A stretch of DNA of 64,000 bases, from positions 1,240,001 to 1,304,000 of the forward strand of contig OZ257145.1 of assembly GCA_965279315.1 (NCBI GenBank), in the 5' to 3' direction. Source of the DNA: JAPWJZ01 sp965279315. GTDB taxonomy: Bacteria > Pseudomonadota > Alphaproteobacteria > Micavibrionales > UBA2020. The notes below the pieces were generated by a model. It saw only the letters and a list, made by a program, of their open reading frames with translations, searched no databases and was not told where the DNA came from. The position numbers and the translations under genes were made by a program. Shown here one piece after another: positions 25,820 to 34,983 of this stretch (positions are counted from its first letter, which is position 1; each line of letters begins with the position of its first letter).

Positions 25820-27055
25820 ATGATCAAAACCAAAGACACAGCCAGTCTCGCCTTTCGCCAGCTGGTGGACAAAGGCCAGCCGCCTGTGATTATGCAGGTG
25901 CTGCCCGCGCTGAATTCCGGCGGGGTGGAGCAGGGCGTGATCGACATCAACGCCGCTGTCATGCGCGCGGGCGGTAAATCTATCGTGGTATCGTCGGGCG
26001 GCGCGCGCGTCCATGAAATCACCAAGGTCGGCGGCATCCATATCACGCTGCCCGTGAATTCCAAAAACCCCTTCACGATGTACACCAATATCGGCAAGCT
26101 GAAGAAAATCGTGCGCGAACACAATGTCAGCATCGTCCACGCCTGCTCCCGCGCGCCCGCATGGAGCGCGCTGCGCGCCATCGAGGGCACGACCGCCCGT
26201 TTCGTCACCAGCTGCCATGCCGCCCACAAGCTGAATGGCGGCGCGCTGAAGAAGTTTTATAACTCCTCCATCTGCAAGGGGGAGCGCGTGATTGCGGTAT
26301 CGCATTTCCTTGCCGATTATCTTGAACAGAATTACCAATGCGACCCCAATATCATCCGCGTCATCCATCGCGGCGTGGCGATCGAGCGTTTCCACCCCAA
26401 TTCCGTGACGCCGGAACGCCTTGTCGCCGTGTCGCGCCAGCTGCGCGTGCCGGAGGGAGCTGCAATCATCCTGCTGCCCGCGCGCATTTCCCGCATCAAG
26501 GGACATATGTATTTGCTGGATGCCATCGCCGCGCTGAAACGTCGCGATGTGTTCTGTGTCTTCCTCGGTACCGATATCGGCAATGAATCCTACCGCAAGG
26601 AACTCGACGATTATATTACCGCCAAGGAACTGGGCGGGCAGGTGCGCATCGAAACGAAATGCGATGATATGCCTGCGGCCTACATGATCTCGACCGTCGT
26701 CGCCGTGCCGTCGCTGGTGCCGGAAGGTTTTGGCCGCGTGCCGATCGAGGCGCAGGCCATGGGCCGCCCCTGCATCGCAACCGATCACGGCGGCGCGCGC
26801 GAAACCATCCTGCGCGAAGAAACGGGCTGGCTGGTGCCTGTCGGCGATGTGCCCGCCATGACGCAGGCGCTGGAGGAGGCCATGAGCCTCGACGCCCGCG
26901 GCCGCGCCATGCTGGCAACCGCCGCCATGAGCCATGTGGCCACCCATTTCACCAACGAACAAATGTGCCGCGCCACGCTGGACGTCTACGCCGAAGTGCT
27001 GGGGCAGAGCGTTTTGCAGGCGCAAGCGCCTAAAATTTCAAACGCTGCCCGTTAA
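25820..27055 (+). CDS. GT4-type glycosyltransferase
   Basis: A 411-residue GT-B enzyme of family 4. The N-lobe has the donor-independent Gly-rich loop LPALNSGGVEQGV; the C-lobe has LLPARISRIKGHMYLLDAI and the nucleotide-sugar motif PEGFGRVPIEAQAMGRPCIATDHGGARETI, with the E-x7-E pair typical of GT4. It probably transfers a sugar to a lipid or polysaccharide in envelope synthesis at the cytosolic membrane face. The start at 25820 is chosen over upstream in-frame ATGs because the fold begins shortly after it. It heads an operon with a GT9 heptosyltransferase-like gene and tusA. Confidence 0.85.
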   Translation: MIKTKDTASLAFRQLVDKGQPPVIMQVLPALNSGGVEQGVIDINAAVMRAGGKSIVVSSGGARVHEITKVGGIHITLPVNSKNPFTMYTNIGKLKKIVREHNVSIVHACSRAPAWSALRAIEGTTARFVTSCHAAHKLNGGALKKFYNSSICKGERVIAVSHFLADYLEQNYQCDPNIIRVIHRGVAIERFHPNSVTPERLVAVSRQLRVPEGAAIILLPARISRIKGHMYLLDAIAALKRRDVFCVFLGTDIGNESYRKELDDYITAKELGGQVRIETKCDDMPAAYMISTVVAVPSLVPEGFGRVPIEAQAMGRPCIATDHGGARETILREETGWLVPVGDVPAMTQALEEAMSLDARGRAMLATAAMSHVATHFTNEQMCRATLDVYAEVLGQSVLQAQAPKISNAAR

Positions 27056-27076
27056 TCGTCATGGGATGACGCTCTT

Positions 27077-27997
27077 GTGAAAAAGATACTTGTCATCAAG
27101 CTCAGCGCCCTCGGCGATTTCATCCTCGCACTGGGGTCGATGGCGGCAATCCGCCGTACGCACCGGGATGCGCATATCACGCTGCTGACGACGCGCCCCT
27201 TCGTCGATATCGCGCAGCGGTCGGGTTACTTCAACGAAATCATCGTCGACAGCCGCCCGAAAATGTTCAACGTGGCGGGCTGGCTTTACCTGTTCAAGAT
27301 GCTCAACCGCGGCAATTTTACCCGCGTCTATGATTTGCAGCTGAATGACAGGTCATCGGTTTATCACCGCCTGATGCTGAAAAAACCGGAATGGTCGGGC
27401 GTGATTAAAGGCACATCGCATTTCTATGCCAACCCCGACTGGCGGCAGATGCATGCGTTCGAGCGGCACAAGGCCATGCTGTCGGAACTGGGCATGGAAG
27501 TTTCCATCCCCGATTTGTCGTGGATGAAATCCGATATCGATTTTTTTGGCCTGAAAAAGCCTTATGTGCTGCTCGTCCCCGGTTCTGCCCCCACATGGCC
27601 GGAAAAACGCTGGCCCGCGATCCGTTACGGCGCGCTGGGGTTCAAGCTGATCAAGGAAGGATACGACGTCGCTGTTCTTGGAACAGCGGCGGAGGCAGAA
27701 GTGATCGAGCGCGTGCTGAAATCCGGCCCCGGCATCATCGACCTGTCGGGCAAAACATCGCTGTATGATATCGCAACACTGGCGCGCGGCGCGGCGGGCG
27801 CGGTCGGGAATGATACCGGCCCCACCCACCTGATCGCCATGTCGGGCTGTCCCACGGTCGCGCTGTTTTCGGGCGCGTCACATCCGGAATTATCCGCGCC
27901 GGTGGGCGATAGCGTGACGATCATCCAGTCGGATACGATTGCCGATATTTCGCTGGATGACGTGATGAAAAACCTGAAACCGCGGAGCGCGGCATGA
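27077..27997 (+). CDS. GT9 (ADP-heptose:LPS heptosyltransferase-like) glycosyltransferase
   Basis: A 306-residue family 9 protein. The hallmark start ILVIKLSALGDFILALGSMAAIRR and the C-terminal nucleotide-binding GNDTGPTHLIAMSGCPTVALFSGASHP are both visible. LPVPGSAPTWPEKRWP-like segment VLLVPGSAPTWPEKRWP matches the linker region of heptosyltransferases. It likely builds the LPS core. GTG start with a short gap to the GT4 gene; its stop overlaps the tusA start (ATGA). Confidence 0.88.
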   Translation: MKKILVIKLSALGDFILALGSMAAIRRTHRDAHITLLTTRPFVDIAQRSGYFNEIIVDSRPKMFNVAGWLYLFKMLNRGNFTRVYDLQLNDRSSVYHRLMLKKPEWSGVIKGTSHFYANPDWRQMHAFERHKAMLSELGMEVSIPDLSWMKSDIDFFGLKKPYVLLVPGSAPTWPEKRWPAIRYGALGFKLIKEGYDVAVLGTAAEAEVIERVLKSGPGIIDLSGKTSLYDIATLARGAAGAVGNDTGPTHLIAMSGCPTVALFSGASHPELSAPVGDSVTIIQSDTIADISLDDVMKNLKPRSAA

Positions 27998-28224
27998 ACC
28001 ACCTTGATGCGCGCGGGCTGATCTGCCCTTTGCCTGTCTTGAAGGCGCGGAAAATCCTCCTGTCGCTGCCCGCAGGCGCGCTCTTATGCGTCAGCGTGAC
28101 GGATTCAAACGCGGAAAAAGACTTCCCGCTGTTCTGCGCCGAAAGCGGCCACCGCCTTGTCTCCATCGAATCAAAAACCGATGTGACCGAGATCACAGTC
28201 GAGTGCCGCACCCCTGCCGCGTAG
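27994..28224 (+). CDS. tusA: TusA-family sulfur carrier protein
   Basis: A 76-residue TusA/SirA-like protein. The sulfur-accepting Cys lies in the signature DARGLICPLPVLKARK, and the C-terminal half has the small beta-alpha fold ending with a beta-strand. TusA proteins relay sulfur for tRNA 2-thiolation, molybdenum cofactor or other routes. Overlap with the GT9 gene shows co-translation, although no functional link with glycosyl transfer is evident. Confidence 0.88.
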   Translation: MNHLDARGLICPLPVLKARKILLSLPAGALLCVSVTDSNAEKDFPLFCAESGHRLVSIESKTDVTEITVECRTPAA

Positions 28225-28274
28225 CCCGATATCTTTTATTTTCAGTACCTTCGCTAACCCGTTGATATAAAGGG

Positions 28275-28301
28275 TTGCAATAGTTTTTCATATTCTATAA
28301 A
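28275..28301 (+). promoter_or_regulatory. Candidate promoter of the homospermidine synthase gene
   Basis: TTGCAA (28275-28280) and TATAAA (28296-28301) with a 15-base spacer lie about 70 bases before the ATG, inside an AT-rich gap. Confidence 0.35.
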
Positions 28302-28369
28302 AGAAACGGCTTAACCGACCAACAGGCGGTAAACATCCCATCAACAGCATTGAGGTCTCTGCATAAATC

Positions 28370-29824
28370 ATGGAAACGAATAAATCGTTCAAAGTCCCTT
28401 CGGGCATTCTCGGCCGCGTTACCGGCCCCATCGTCATGATCGGCTTCGGCTCGATCGGTCGCGGTACGCTCCCCCTTCTCGAACGCCATATAGATTTTGA
28501 CCGAAAACGTTTCGTCGTGATTGATCCGGACGACACAAACCGCAAGCTGCTCGATGACCGCGGCATCACCTACATCAAGGCGCATGTCACCGCCGACAAC
28601 TACCGCGAACTGCTGACGCCGCTGCTGACAAATGGCGAAGGTCAGGGTTTCTGCGTCAACCTTTCCGTCGACGTGTCGTCGCTCGACGTCATGAAACTCT
28701 GCCGCGAAAAAAACGTGCTGTATGTCGACACTGTTGTTGAACCGTGGCTCGGCTTTTATTTCGATGAAAAACTGGCGACCTCCGACCGTTCCAACTACGC
28801 GCTGCGCGAAGCGGTGCTGGCGGAGCGCCGTTCCAATCCTGGCGGATCGACCGCGCTGTCCTGCTGCGGCGCAAACCCCGGCATGGTGTCGTGGTTCGTG
28901 AAACAGGCGCTGGTCAACCTTGCGACCGACATGAAGATCGAATTCACCACGCCGAAATCACGCGAAGACTGGGCGAAACTGATGCAAAAAGCGGGCGTGA
29001 AGGGCATCCATATCGCCGAGCGCGACACGCAACGCTCGATAAACCCGAAACCGATGGGCACGTTCATCAACACATGGTCTGTCGAGGGTTTTGTGTCGGA
29101 AGGCATGCAGCCCGCCGAACTCGGCTGGGGCACGCATGAAAAATGGCTGCCGAAAAACGCCGTGAAGCATGCCAAAGGCTGCCAGGCCGCGATCTACCTG
29201 ATGCAGCCGGGCGCGAACACGCGCCTGCACAGCTGGTGCCCGACCCCCGGCCCGCAATACGCGCTGCTTGTCACGCATAACGAAGCAATCTCCATTTCCG
29301 ATTTCTTCACCGTGGGCACGGGTGAAACGCCTGAATACCGGCCCACCTGCCATTATGCCTACCGCCCGTCGAACGATGCTTTGCTGTCGGTCGATGAAAT
29401 GTTCGGCTCTGCCGGCAATGTGCAGGAAAAATTCCACATCCTCGACGAAAAGGAAATCGTCGATGGATCGGATGAACTGGGCGTGCTGCTGTATGGACAC
29501 GACAAAAACGCCTACTGGTTCGGCTCGCAGCTGACGATCGAGGAAGCGCGCGCGCTTGCCCCCTACCAGAACGCGACGGGCATGCAGGTCACGTCGGCGG
29601 TGCTGGCGGGCATGGTCTGGGCGCTCGAAAACCCCGCGAAGGGCATCGTGGAATCCGATGAGATGGATTACGCCCGCTGCCTTGAATTGCAACTGCCGTA
29701 TTTAGGGCCGGTGAAGGGGCATTACACGGACTGGAACCCGCTCAAGAACCGCGGCACGCTATTCCCCGAGGATCTGGACGAAACAGACCCCTGGCAGTTC
29801 AGGAACATCCTGTACCGCACTTGA
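28370..29824 (+). CDS. hss: Homospermidine synthase
   Basis: A 484-residue member of the bacterial homospermidine synthase family, which joins two putrescines (or putrescine and spermidine) with NAD+ to make homospermidine. The nucleotide-binding loop IVMIGFGSIGRGTLPLLERH is near the N-terminus. Conserved family segments are VDTVVEPWLGFYFD, SCCGANPGMVSWFVKQAL, and NMP-type core EFFTVGTGETPEYRPTCHYAYRP-like around residue 310-330. Length agrees with the family. It is monocistronic. Homospermidine is a common polyamine in alphaproteobacteria. Confidence 0.92.
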   Translation: METNKSFKVPSGILGRVTGPIVMIGFGSIGRGTLPLLERHIDFDRKRFVVIDPDDTNRKLLDDRGITYIKAHVTADNYRELLTPLLTNGEGQGFCVNLSVDVSSLDVMKLCREKNVLYVDTVVEPWLGFYFDEKLATSDRSNYALREAVLAERRSNPGGSTALSCCGANPGMVSWFVKQALVNLATDMKIEFTTPKSREDWAKLMQKAGVKGIHIAERDTQRSINPKPMGTFINTWSVEGFVSEGMQPAELGWGTHEKWLPKNAVKHAKGCQAAIYLMQPGANTRLHSWCPTPGPQYALLVTHNEAISISDFFTVGTGETPEYRPTCHYAYRPSNDALLSVDEMFGSAGNVQEKFHILDEKEIVDGSDELGVLLYGHDKNAYWFGSQLTIEEARALAPYQNATGMQVTSAVLAGMVWALENPAKGIVESDEMDYARCLELQLPYLGPVKGHYTDWNPLKNRGTLFPEDLDETDPWQFRNILYRT

Positions 29825-29827
29825 ATT

Positions 29828-30766
29828 CTAGAACGGGCCGGATTGCATGGGCGGGTTGGGCGCGGGCGCATCCGGCGCGGCATTCGCTTGCGGCGGCGTG
29901 GGGCGGCGCGCGGTATCGCCGCTGTAGAATTCATCCTGCAGCAGGCTGCGGTTACCGGGATCGCGCAGGTATGATTTCGGCGACACACTGTCCAGCTTGT
30001 CCAGCCATGCATTATCCAGCGGCTTTTGCGTCATGTTGCTGTTCTTGAACACGTTGCGGATACGCTCCAGCCACGGGATCATGTCCTCGACCGTTGCCTT
30101 GTTGTAACCGGCCACGCGGTCTTGGTTGCTGAACCATGTATCGAAAGCGATGCGCTTTGCCGTGCCGTTGCCGATGCTGGACGGGTCGGCGGTCACCATC
30201 ATTTCATAGGCGTCGCAGATATCCTTGTAGCCGACCTTGCAGGTTTCATCCCACGGGCCGCCGTCGCCTGCAGCCTTCAGCGCCCAGGTGACTTCGGTCG
30301 CCAGCGCCTGCGCGTCGGCCTCGGCCGCGCGGTAAAACAGGATATATTCTTTTTCCGTCAGGATGCGGTCGGGGTTGCCCACCTTGGCGAGATGCTGGTT
30401 GAGATGCCCCACCTCGTGCACGATTGCCTGCAGCAGGTTGTCATCGTGAAGCCCGCGCTTGAGGAAAATGACGGGCTTCTCGTATTCGTAAACGCCGTCC
30501 TTGATGGTGTTGATGATCAGGCTCGACGCCGCAAAATGGATGGGATTGTCGGTTAGGTCGATGCGCACGTTGTTTTCGCGGATGAAGGTCACGATACCCT
30601 GGCCATCGGGCACGGCGGACAGGCGTTCGAGGATCTTGTCGATCCGCGCCTGGTCTTTATCCGCCGAGAATGCGTTGAATTCTTCTTTCAACCTTGGAAA
30701 CTCCAGCCACATATTATTGCGTAGGCCATTATAGCAATAGCCGCTGCCGAGCCAAGAAAATATCAC
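29828..30766 (-). CDS. Putative zinc metallopeptidase (DUF6782-like, HEVGH)
   Basis: A 312-residue protein with a zincin-type motif AIVHEVGHLNQH (H117, E118, H121) and a downstream acidic helix RAAEADAQALATEV that could give the third ligand, as in gluzincin-like families. The N-terminal 60 residues are helical and there is no signal peptide; the last 35 residues are Pro/Ala/Asn-rich. The overall pattern recalls DUF6782 proteins, but the assignment is from memory. The GTG at 30766 has AAGGA five bases upstream; an ATG at 30712 is an alternative, and a good promoter lies between the two. It ends three bases from the convergent homospermidine synthase stop. Confidence 0.65.
   Translation of the reverse strand: MIFSWLGSGYCYNGLRNNMWLEFPRLKEEFNAFSADKDQARIDKILERLSAVPDGQGIVTFIRENNVRIDLTDNPIHFAASSLIINTIKDGVYEYEKPVIFLKRGLHDDNLLQAIVHEVGHLNQHLAKVGNPDRILTEKEYILFYRAAEADAQALATEVTWALKAAGDGGPWDETCKVGYKDICDAYEMMVTADPSSIGNGTAKRIAFDTWFSNQDRVAGYNKATVEDMIPWLERIRNVFKNSNMTQKPLDNAWLDKLDSVSPKSYLRDPGNRSLLQDEFYSGDTARRPTPPQANAAPDAPAPNPPMQSGPF
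30728..30755 (-). promoter_or_regulatory. Sigma-70-like promoter overlapping the 5' end of the metallopeptidase frame
   Basis: On the minus strand TTGGCT (30750-30755), a 16-base spacer and a perfect TATAAT (30728-30733) precede the ATG at 30712 by 15 bases. If it is the true promoter, the start is 30712 with a nearly leaderless transcript. Confidence 0.45.
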
Positions 30767-31081
30767 GCAAATCCTTGAAATTTCCTTGCCTTTTCAATGG
30801 CTTTGCTGCACCGCAACAGGGCCGAAAAGCGGGATTTCACGAGAATCTGTATGGGCAGGAAAAACGGCGTTGTCCCGCACCGCCGCATCGCCCTTTGCGC
30901 TGTTCTGTAAACGATGCACAGAAATTTTGTCGTGATTTTACGGCTTGTTAGATGAAACGGCCCGCGGCGTAACCGACTTTTAACCACCCCTGCTGCTAGG
31001 ATGATAATTGGGCTGTCCTGCCCGGGTTCACAAACCTGAAGCGTTTCCGCATTCGGGGTTCACATATAGAGGGAGTTTAAC
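30767..31081. other. Divergent intergenic region
   Basis: About 315 bases between the metallopeptidase gene and the secreted peptide gene. Apart from a GATAAT-like -10 at 31003-31008 (TTAACC 17 bases upstream) and a GGGAGT ribosome site before 31082, I see no open frame, RNA fold or repeat. Confidence 0.45.
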
Positions 31082-31378
31082 ATGACCAAGATAAAGATGC
31101 TTGTGATGGGCGCGCTGATGGCCGGTATGGTGGCTGCCGCCGCCCCTGCCTCCGCAGACCACACCACGACCACGCTGCACAGCGAATACGGCTACCAGAA
31201 CGACCATTCCGCCAAGAAGCGCGTGGCCGAGCCGCATTTCATGAAAAAAGAGCATCACAAGAAAAAAAATCATCACAAAAAAATGAAAAAGAAAGCGATG
31301 AAGAAAAAGGCGGCCATGAGCCACCACAACTACCCCAATGAATGCAACAAGCCGCCCTGCAACGGCACCAGCAACTAA
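31082..31378 (+). CDS. Small exported Lys/His-rich protein
   Basis: A 98-residue protein with a signal peptide (1-25, cleavage after ASA). The mature part has a short Thr/His segment (DHTTTT), then a highly basic stretch (about 57-80) made of repeated HHKKK / MKKKA patterns, and a tail with two Cys (NECNKPPCN). The His/Lys pattern suggests metal, nucleic-acid or polyanion binding in the envelope, but this is only composition-based. I do not recognise a family. The ATG is preceded by GGGAGT. It converges with the SDR gene, eight bases apart. Confidence 0.7.
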   Translation: MTKIKMLVMGALMAGMVAAAAPASADHTTTTLHSEYGYQNDHSAKKRVAEPHFMKKEHHKKKNHHKKMKKKAMKKKAAMSHHNYPNECNKPPCNGTSN

Positions 31379-31386
31379 TCCCGTCA

Positions 31387-32148
31387 TTATTTCTTCAAGG
31401 CCCGCGCCGTAATCGCGTCCCCGAGAAAACGTGGCAATGCCGTGATGATCATGATCATCGCCCGCATCTGCCAGGGGAAGGCGATCACGGCGCGGTTCTT
31501 TTTAAGGCCGTCGCGGATGATGCGCGCGGCCTTCGTCGTTTCCATCATGAATGGCATGGCGAAATCATTCGCATCGGTCAGCGGCGTGCGCACAAAGCCT
31601 GGAAACACAATATTCACCTCGATATTGTCGCGCGCCAGCAGCGGGCGCAGCGCTTCGCCATAGGCACGCACGGCGTTTTTTGCGGTGCTGTAGGCAGGGG
31701 CGGAGGGCAGGCCGCGGAATCCCGCAATCGAGCTCAGCAAAACAATCTGTCCCGATTTGCGCGCGCGCATGCGGTCGATCAGCGGGTTCACGGTATTGAA
31801 CATGCCGTCGATATTGGTCGCGATGATGTTGCGCAACAGCTGCTCCACATCGTCGCCCGCTTTGCCATGCCCGCCGGAAATGCCGGCATTGGCGATCACC
31901 ACATCAATGGGCGTCGCATCATCCCATGACAGAACCTGACGGCCGAATTCGTCGCGCGCCGTCACGGGCAGGGCGGTCGTATTGACCTCCGCCCCCTTGG
32001 CGCGGCAATCGGTTGCGATGCCGTTCAGGCGCGCTTCGTCGCGCCCTGTCAGCAACAGCCGGATGCCGGGCGCGGCGTAAGACAACGCCAGTTCGCGGCC
32101 AATGCCGCTGGACGCGCCGGTGATCAGGATTGTGCGGGGGTTTTTCAT
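31387..32148 (-). CDS. Short-chain dehydrogenase/reductase
   Basis: A 253-residue classical SDR. The NAD(P) motif TGASSGIGRELAL is at the N-terminus, ANAGISGG at about residue 87, the catalytic Ser in VLLSSIAGF, and the catalytic YSTAK. A C-terminal hydrophobic stretch (about 225-245) could attach it to the membrane, as in DltE/YciK-like SDRs of the inner membrane. Substrate unknown. It stands alone, divergent from gmk with an 86-base gap. Confidence 0.88.
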   Translation of the reverse strand: MKNPRTILITGASSGIGRELALSYAAPGIRLLLTGRDEARLNGIATDCRAKGAEVNTTALPVTARDEFGRQVLSWDDATPIDVVIANAGISGGHGKAGDDVEQLLRNIIATNIDGMFNTVNPLIDRMRARKSGQIVLLSSIAGFRGLPSAPAYSTAKNAVRAYGEALRPLLARDNIEVNIVFPGFVRTPLTDANDFAMPFMMETTKAARIIRDGLKKNRAVIAFPWQMRAMIMIITALPRFLGDAITARALKK

Positions 32149-32234
32149 ATATTCCGCCGTCAGGCTTGTTTCGGTGAAGGGGGCGCGATATAAAAGTGTT
32201 ACAGATTCTATAAATCAAGCACCTGCGACTGGCA

Positions 32235-32927
32235 ATGAAAACAGACGGCCAAGCATCCGCCCATTCCGACGATACGCACCATACGCCGACGCATGGCATG
32301 AAGCGGCGCGGCATGATGCTGGTGCTGGCCTCGCCTCCTGGCGGCGGCAAGACGTCGATTTCCCGCGAAATCGCCAAACGCGACCCCAAAACGATGATTT
32401 CCGTCTCCGCCACCACCCGCGCCCAGCGCCCGGGGGAGGAGGAAGGCAAGCATTACTACTTCGTCACCCGCCCGAAATTCGAGGACATGGTGTCGAACGG
32501 CGAAATGCTGGAATACGCGCTGGTCTATAACAGCCAGATGTACGGCACGCCGAAAGGCCCTGTCGAAGATGCCCTCAACCGCGGCATCGACGTGATGTTC
32601 GACGTCGACTGGCAGGGCAACCGGTCATTGTCGGCAACCGCGCATGAAGACGTCGTGTCGGTTTTCATCCTGCCCCCCAGCTGGGACGCGCTTGCGACCC
32701 GCCTGCACAACCGCGCGCAGGACAGCGAGGAAGAAATCACCAAGCGCCTTGCAAAGGCGAAGGACGAAATCGCGCATTACAAGGAATTCCAGTACATCCT
32801 CGTCAACCATGAATTCGAGGACAGCGTTGACCGCCTGCGCTCCATCATCGACGGCGAACGCCTGAAACGCCACCGCCTGCGCGGCATCGACGATTTCGTG
32901 GCGAAGCTGAAGCCCGGGAAAAAATAA
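32235..32927 (+). CDS. gmk: Guanylate kinase
   Basis: Converts GMP to GDP with ATP. The protein has 230 residues with an N-terminal extension of about 25. The P-loop SPPGGGKTSISREI departs from the common SGPSGAGKST but keeps GK-T/S. GMP-binding segments SVSATTRAQRPGEEEGKHYYFV, the YGTPKGPVEDAL helix and DVDWQG are all present. The ATG at 32235 lacks an obvious ribosome site; the ATG at 32298 (MKRRGMM) would give a standard-length enzyme. It converges with the GT87-like gene at its very next base. Confidence 0.92.
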   Translation: MKTDGQASAHSDDTHHTPTHGMKRRGMMLVLASPPGGGKTSISREIAKRDPKTMISVSATTRAQRPGEEEGKHYYFVTRPKFEDMVSNGEMLEYALVYNSQMYGTPKGPVEDALNRGIDVMFDVDWQGNRSLSATAHEDVVSVFILPPSWDALATRLHNRAQDSEEEITKRLAKAKDEIAHYKEFQYILVNHEFEDSVDRLRSIIDGERLKRHRLRGIDDFVAKLKPGKK

Positions 32928-34115
32928 TCAGCCTTTATAAGCGATCCGGCGCAGCGCCATCACCAGCAACAGCATCATCACAAACGGCCCCGGCGGCAGG
33001 TAAATCGTGCCCAGGCTGCGCGACAGCAACGGCAGCAGGAACACCGCCATCAGCAGCGTTTTTTCCCACGGGCGGAAGCCTTTTTCCATGCCGCAGGCCG
33101 CCATCCATGCGACGGGCAATGCCAGCGCGACCAAATCGTAATCAAGGATATACGGCGTCGCCAGCAGGCTTGCCGTCACCAGCACCGCGCCCTGCAGCCG
33201 GATATCGGTTTTCTGCTTCCATGCCCAGGCAACGGCAATGGCCGCCAGCAGCGCGAAAATGCCCTGCGCGACATAGGCCAGTTCCACCGATCCGCCCCAC
33301 ATGCGCATGACGGAAAAAATGCTCTGGATCTTTTCCCAGCCGGTCGCCCCCTGTTCCAGCACGATGCCGCGCGTCAGCTTCAGGCTGTTGAAAAACGCGA
33401 CCCATGTCTCTTCGCCGAAAAACTTGTATGACGCCAGCGCAGTCAGCACGACCGTCATGCCCGCCGCGTAAATCGCGCGCCAGTGCCAACCCATCAGCAG
33501 TGCGACCGGGATCAGGATGCCGAATTGCGGCTTATAGGCCAGCAACCCGAACAGCACGCCGGCAAGATAGGGCCGCGTGTTCAGTAGCATCACGCCGCCG
33601 CCGATCAATGCTGTCGTGATAAACCCGTTCTGCCCGTGGCCGAGGTTGATGAAGACGGCGGGGAAGGCGAGCGCAAGGTAAACTGTTTCACGCGTCGGCA
33701 GCGCGCGCCGCATGGCCGCAACATACAGCGGCAGCGTGCCCGCCATCCACACCAGCAACGCGCCGCCATAGGGCAGCAACGCCAGCAGGGACGCCATCAG
33801 CAGGAACATCGGCGGGTAATGCCAGCCGTAATAGGGGATTTCCTGCTCCTTGTGCCAGGGCAGCGCCTGTTCTTGTACCACGCGGTGCTTGTCCCAGTCA
33901 TAGGCCTCGGCGGCGCGGCCTTCATGCGTCATTTCGCCGGCGGCCCAGACATTCATGAAATCGGTGCCGACAGGGCGGTTGAGCGGGTCGACCATGCCGG
34001 GGCTGAGCATCAGGTACAGCGCGATCGTGATGGCGTACAGCGTCAGGAAAATTTTCGGGTAGGCGCGCAAGCGGCGCTGGTTCAACCAGTCCGCCGTCCG
34101 CCAGAATTCACGCAT
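32928..34115 (-). CDS. Polytopic membrane protein, GT87/DUF2029-like glycosyltransferase
   Basis: A 395-residue protein with about nine to ten hydrophobic helices. Conserved DUF2029/GT87-type features are a first-loop Asp in GTDFMNVWAAGEM, YPPMFLLMASLLALLPYG after the second loop, and GHGQNGFITTALIGGGV. Such enzymes use polyprenyl-phosphate mannose or related donors on the periplasmic side. The start at 34115 is within the rsmA stop region (eight-base overlap), so it is the last gene of the surA-rsmA unit. Substrate unknown. Confidence 0.8.
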   Translation of the reverse strand: MREFWRTADWLNQRRLRAYPKIFLTLYAITIALYLMLSPGMVDPLNRPVGTDFMNVWAAGEMTHEGRAAEAYDWDKHRVVQEQALPWHKEQEIPYYGWHYPPMFLLMASLLALLPYGGALLVWMAGTLPLYVAAMRRALPTRETVYLALAFPAVFINLGHGQNGFITTALIGGGVMLLNTRPYLAGVLFGLLAYKPQFGILIPVALLMGWHWRAIYAAGMTVVLTALASYKFFGEETWVAFFNSLKLTRGIVLEQGATGWEKIQSIFSVMRMWGGSVELAYVAQGIFALLAAIAVAWAWKQKTDIRLQGAVLVTASLLATPYILDYDLVALALPVAWMAACGMEKGFRPWEKTLLMAVFLLPLLSRSLGTIYLPPGPFVMMLLLVMALRRIAYKG

Positions 34116-34983
34116 CGCGCAGCGACTTTGTGGTGTCGGCGGGCGACGCTGACATCTCGCGTAGCGCGGTAGCCATGCGCACGAAACCGGGGATGTCGAT
34201 TTCTTCGGCGCGCGCGGTGCCGGCGACTTGCGATTTTTCCAGCAGCTGTTCCACATTGACGCCCAGCGATTTCAGGCTCTGGCGCAGCATCTTGCGCCGC
34301 TGGCCGAAGGCGGCGGCGGTCAGGCGTTCCATGACCGCGATATCGAGGTCGTCGGTGCGGGGCTTCGGGCGCAGGTTGACGACGGTCGAGGTGACCTTTG
34401 GCGGCGGGGTGAAGGCCAGCGGCGAAATGTCGAATTGCTGTTCCACATCGCACAGCCATTGCGTCAGGACCGACAGCCGCCCGTAATCCTTCGTGCGGGT
34501 TTCTGCGGTCAGCCGCTCGGCCACTTCCTTCTGGAACATCAATGTAAAACTGACGAACAGCGGCAGCGTTTTCAGCCAGTTGATCATCAGCGTCGTCGAG
34601 ATGTTATAGGGCAGGTTGGCGACAATCGCGCGCGGCGCGGGGCAGATGGATTCGTAATCGATTTTCAGCGCGTCATCGGCATGCAGGACCAAACGGCCAC
34701 CGGTTACATCCACCAGTTCCTGCAGCGCGGCCACGCAGCGGTCGTCGCGCTCGATCGCATGGATGGTGACGGCGCCCGTTTCCAGCAGCCCGCGCGTCAG
34801 GCCGCCGGGGCCGGGGCCGACCTCGATCACGTTCATGCCGTCAAGGTTGCCGCCCGCGAATGCGATGCGCGACGTCAGGTTCAGGTCGAGCAGGAAATTC
34901 TGGCCGAGCGAGCGTTTCGCCATCAAGCCATGACGCTCGATGACCTCGCGCAGGGGCGGCAGGTTGTCAGATGCGTTTTTCAA
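34108..34983 (-). CDS. rsmA: 16S rRNA (adenine1518/1519-N6) dimethyltransferase
   Basis: KsgA/RsmA dimethylates two adenines in helix 45 of 16S rRNA. The 291-residue protein has the N-terminal AKRSLGQNFLLD motif, the SAM loop VIEVGPGPGGLTRGLLE, the catalytic NLPYNIST and the C-terminal helical domain. It overlaps surA by 17 bases. In many alphaproteobacteria pdxA sits between surA and rsmA; here the overlap leaves no room for it. Confidence 0.95.
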   Translation of the reverse strand: MKNASDNLPPLREVIERHGLMAKRSLGQNFLLDLNLTSRIAFAGGNLDGMNVIEVGPGPGGLTRGLLETGAVTIHAIERDDRCVAALQELVDVTGGRLVLHADDALKIDYESICPAPRAIVANLPYNISTTLMINWLKTLPLFVSFTLMFQKEVAERLTAETRTKDYGRLSVLTQWLCDVEQQFDISPLAFTPPPKVTSTVVNLRPKPRTDDLDIAVMERLTAAAFGQRRKMLRQSLKSLGVNVEQLLEKSQVAGTARAEEIDIPGFVRMATALREMSASPADTTKSLRDA

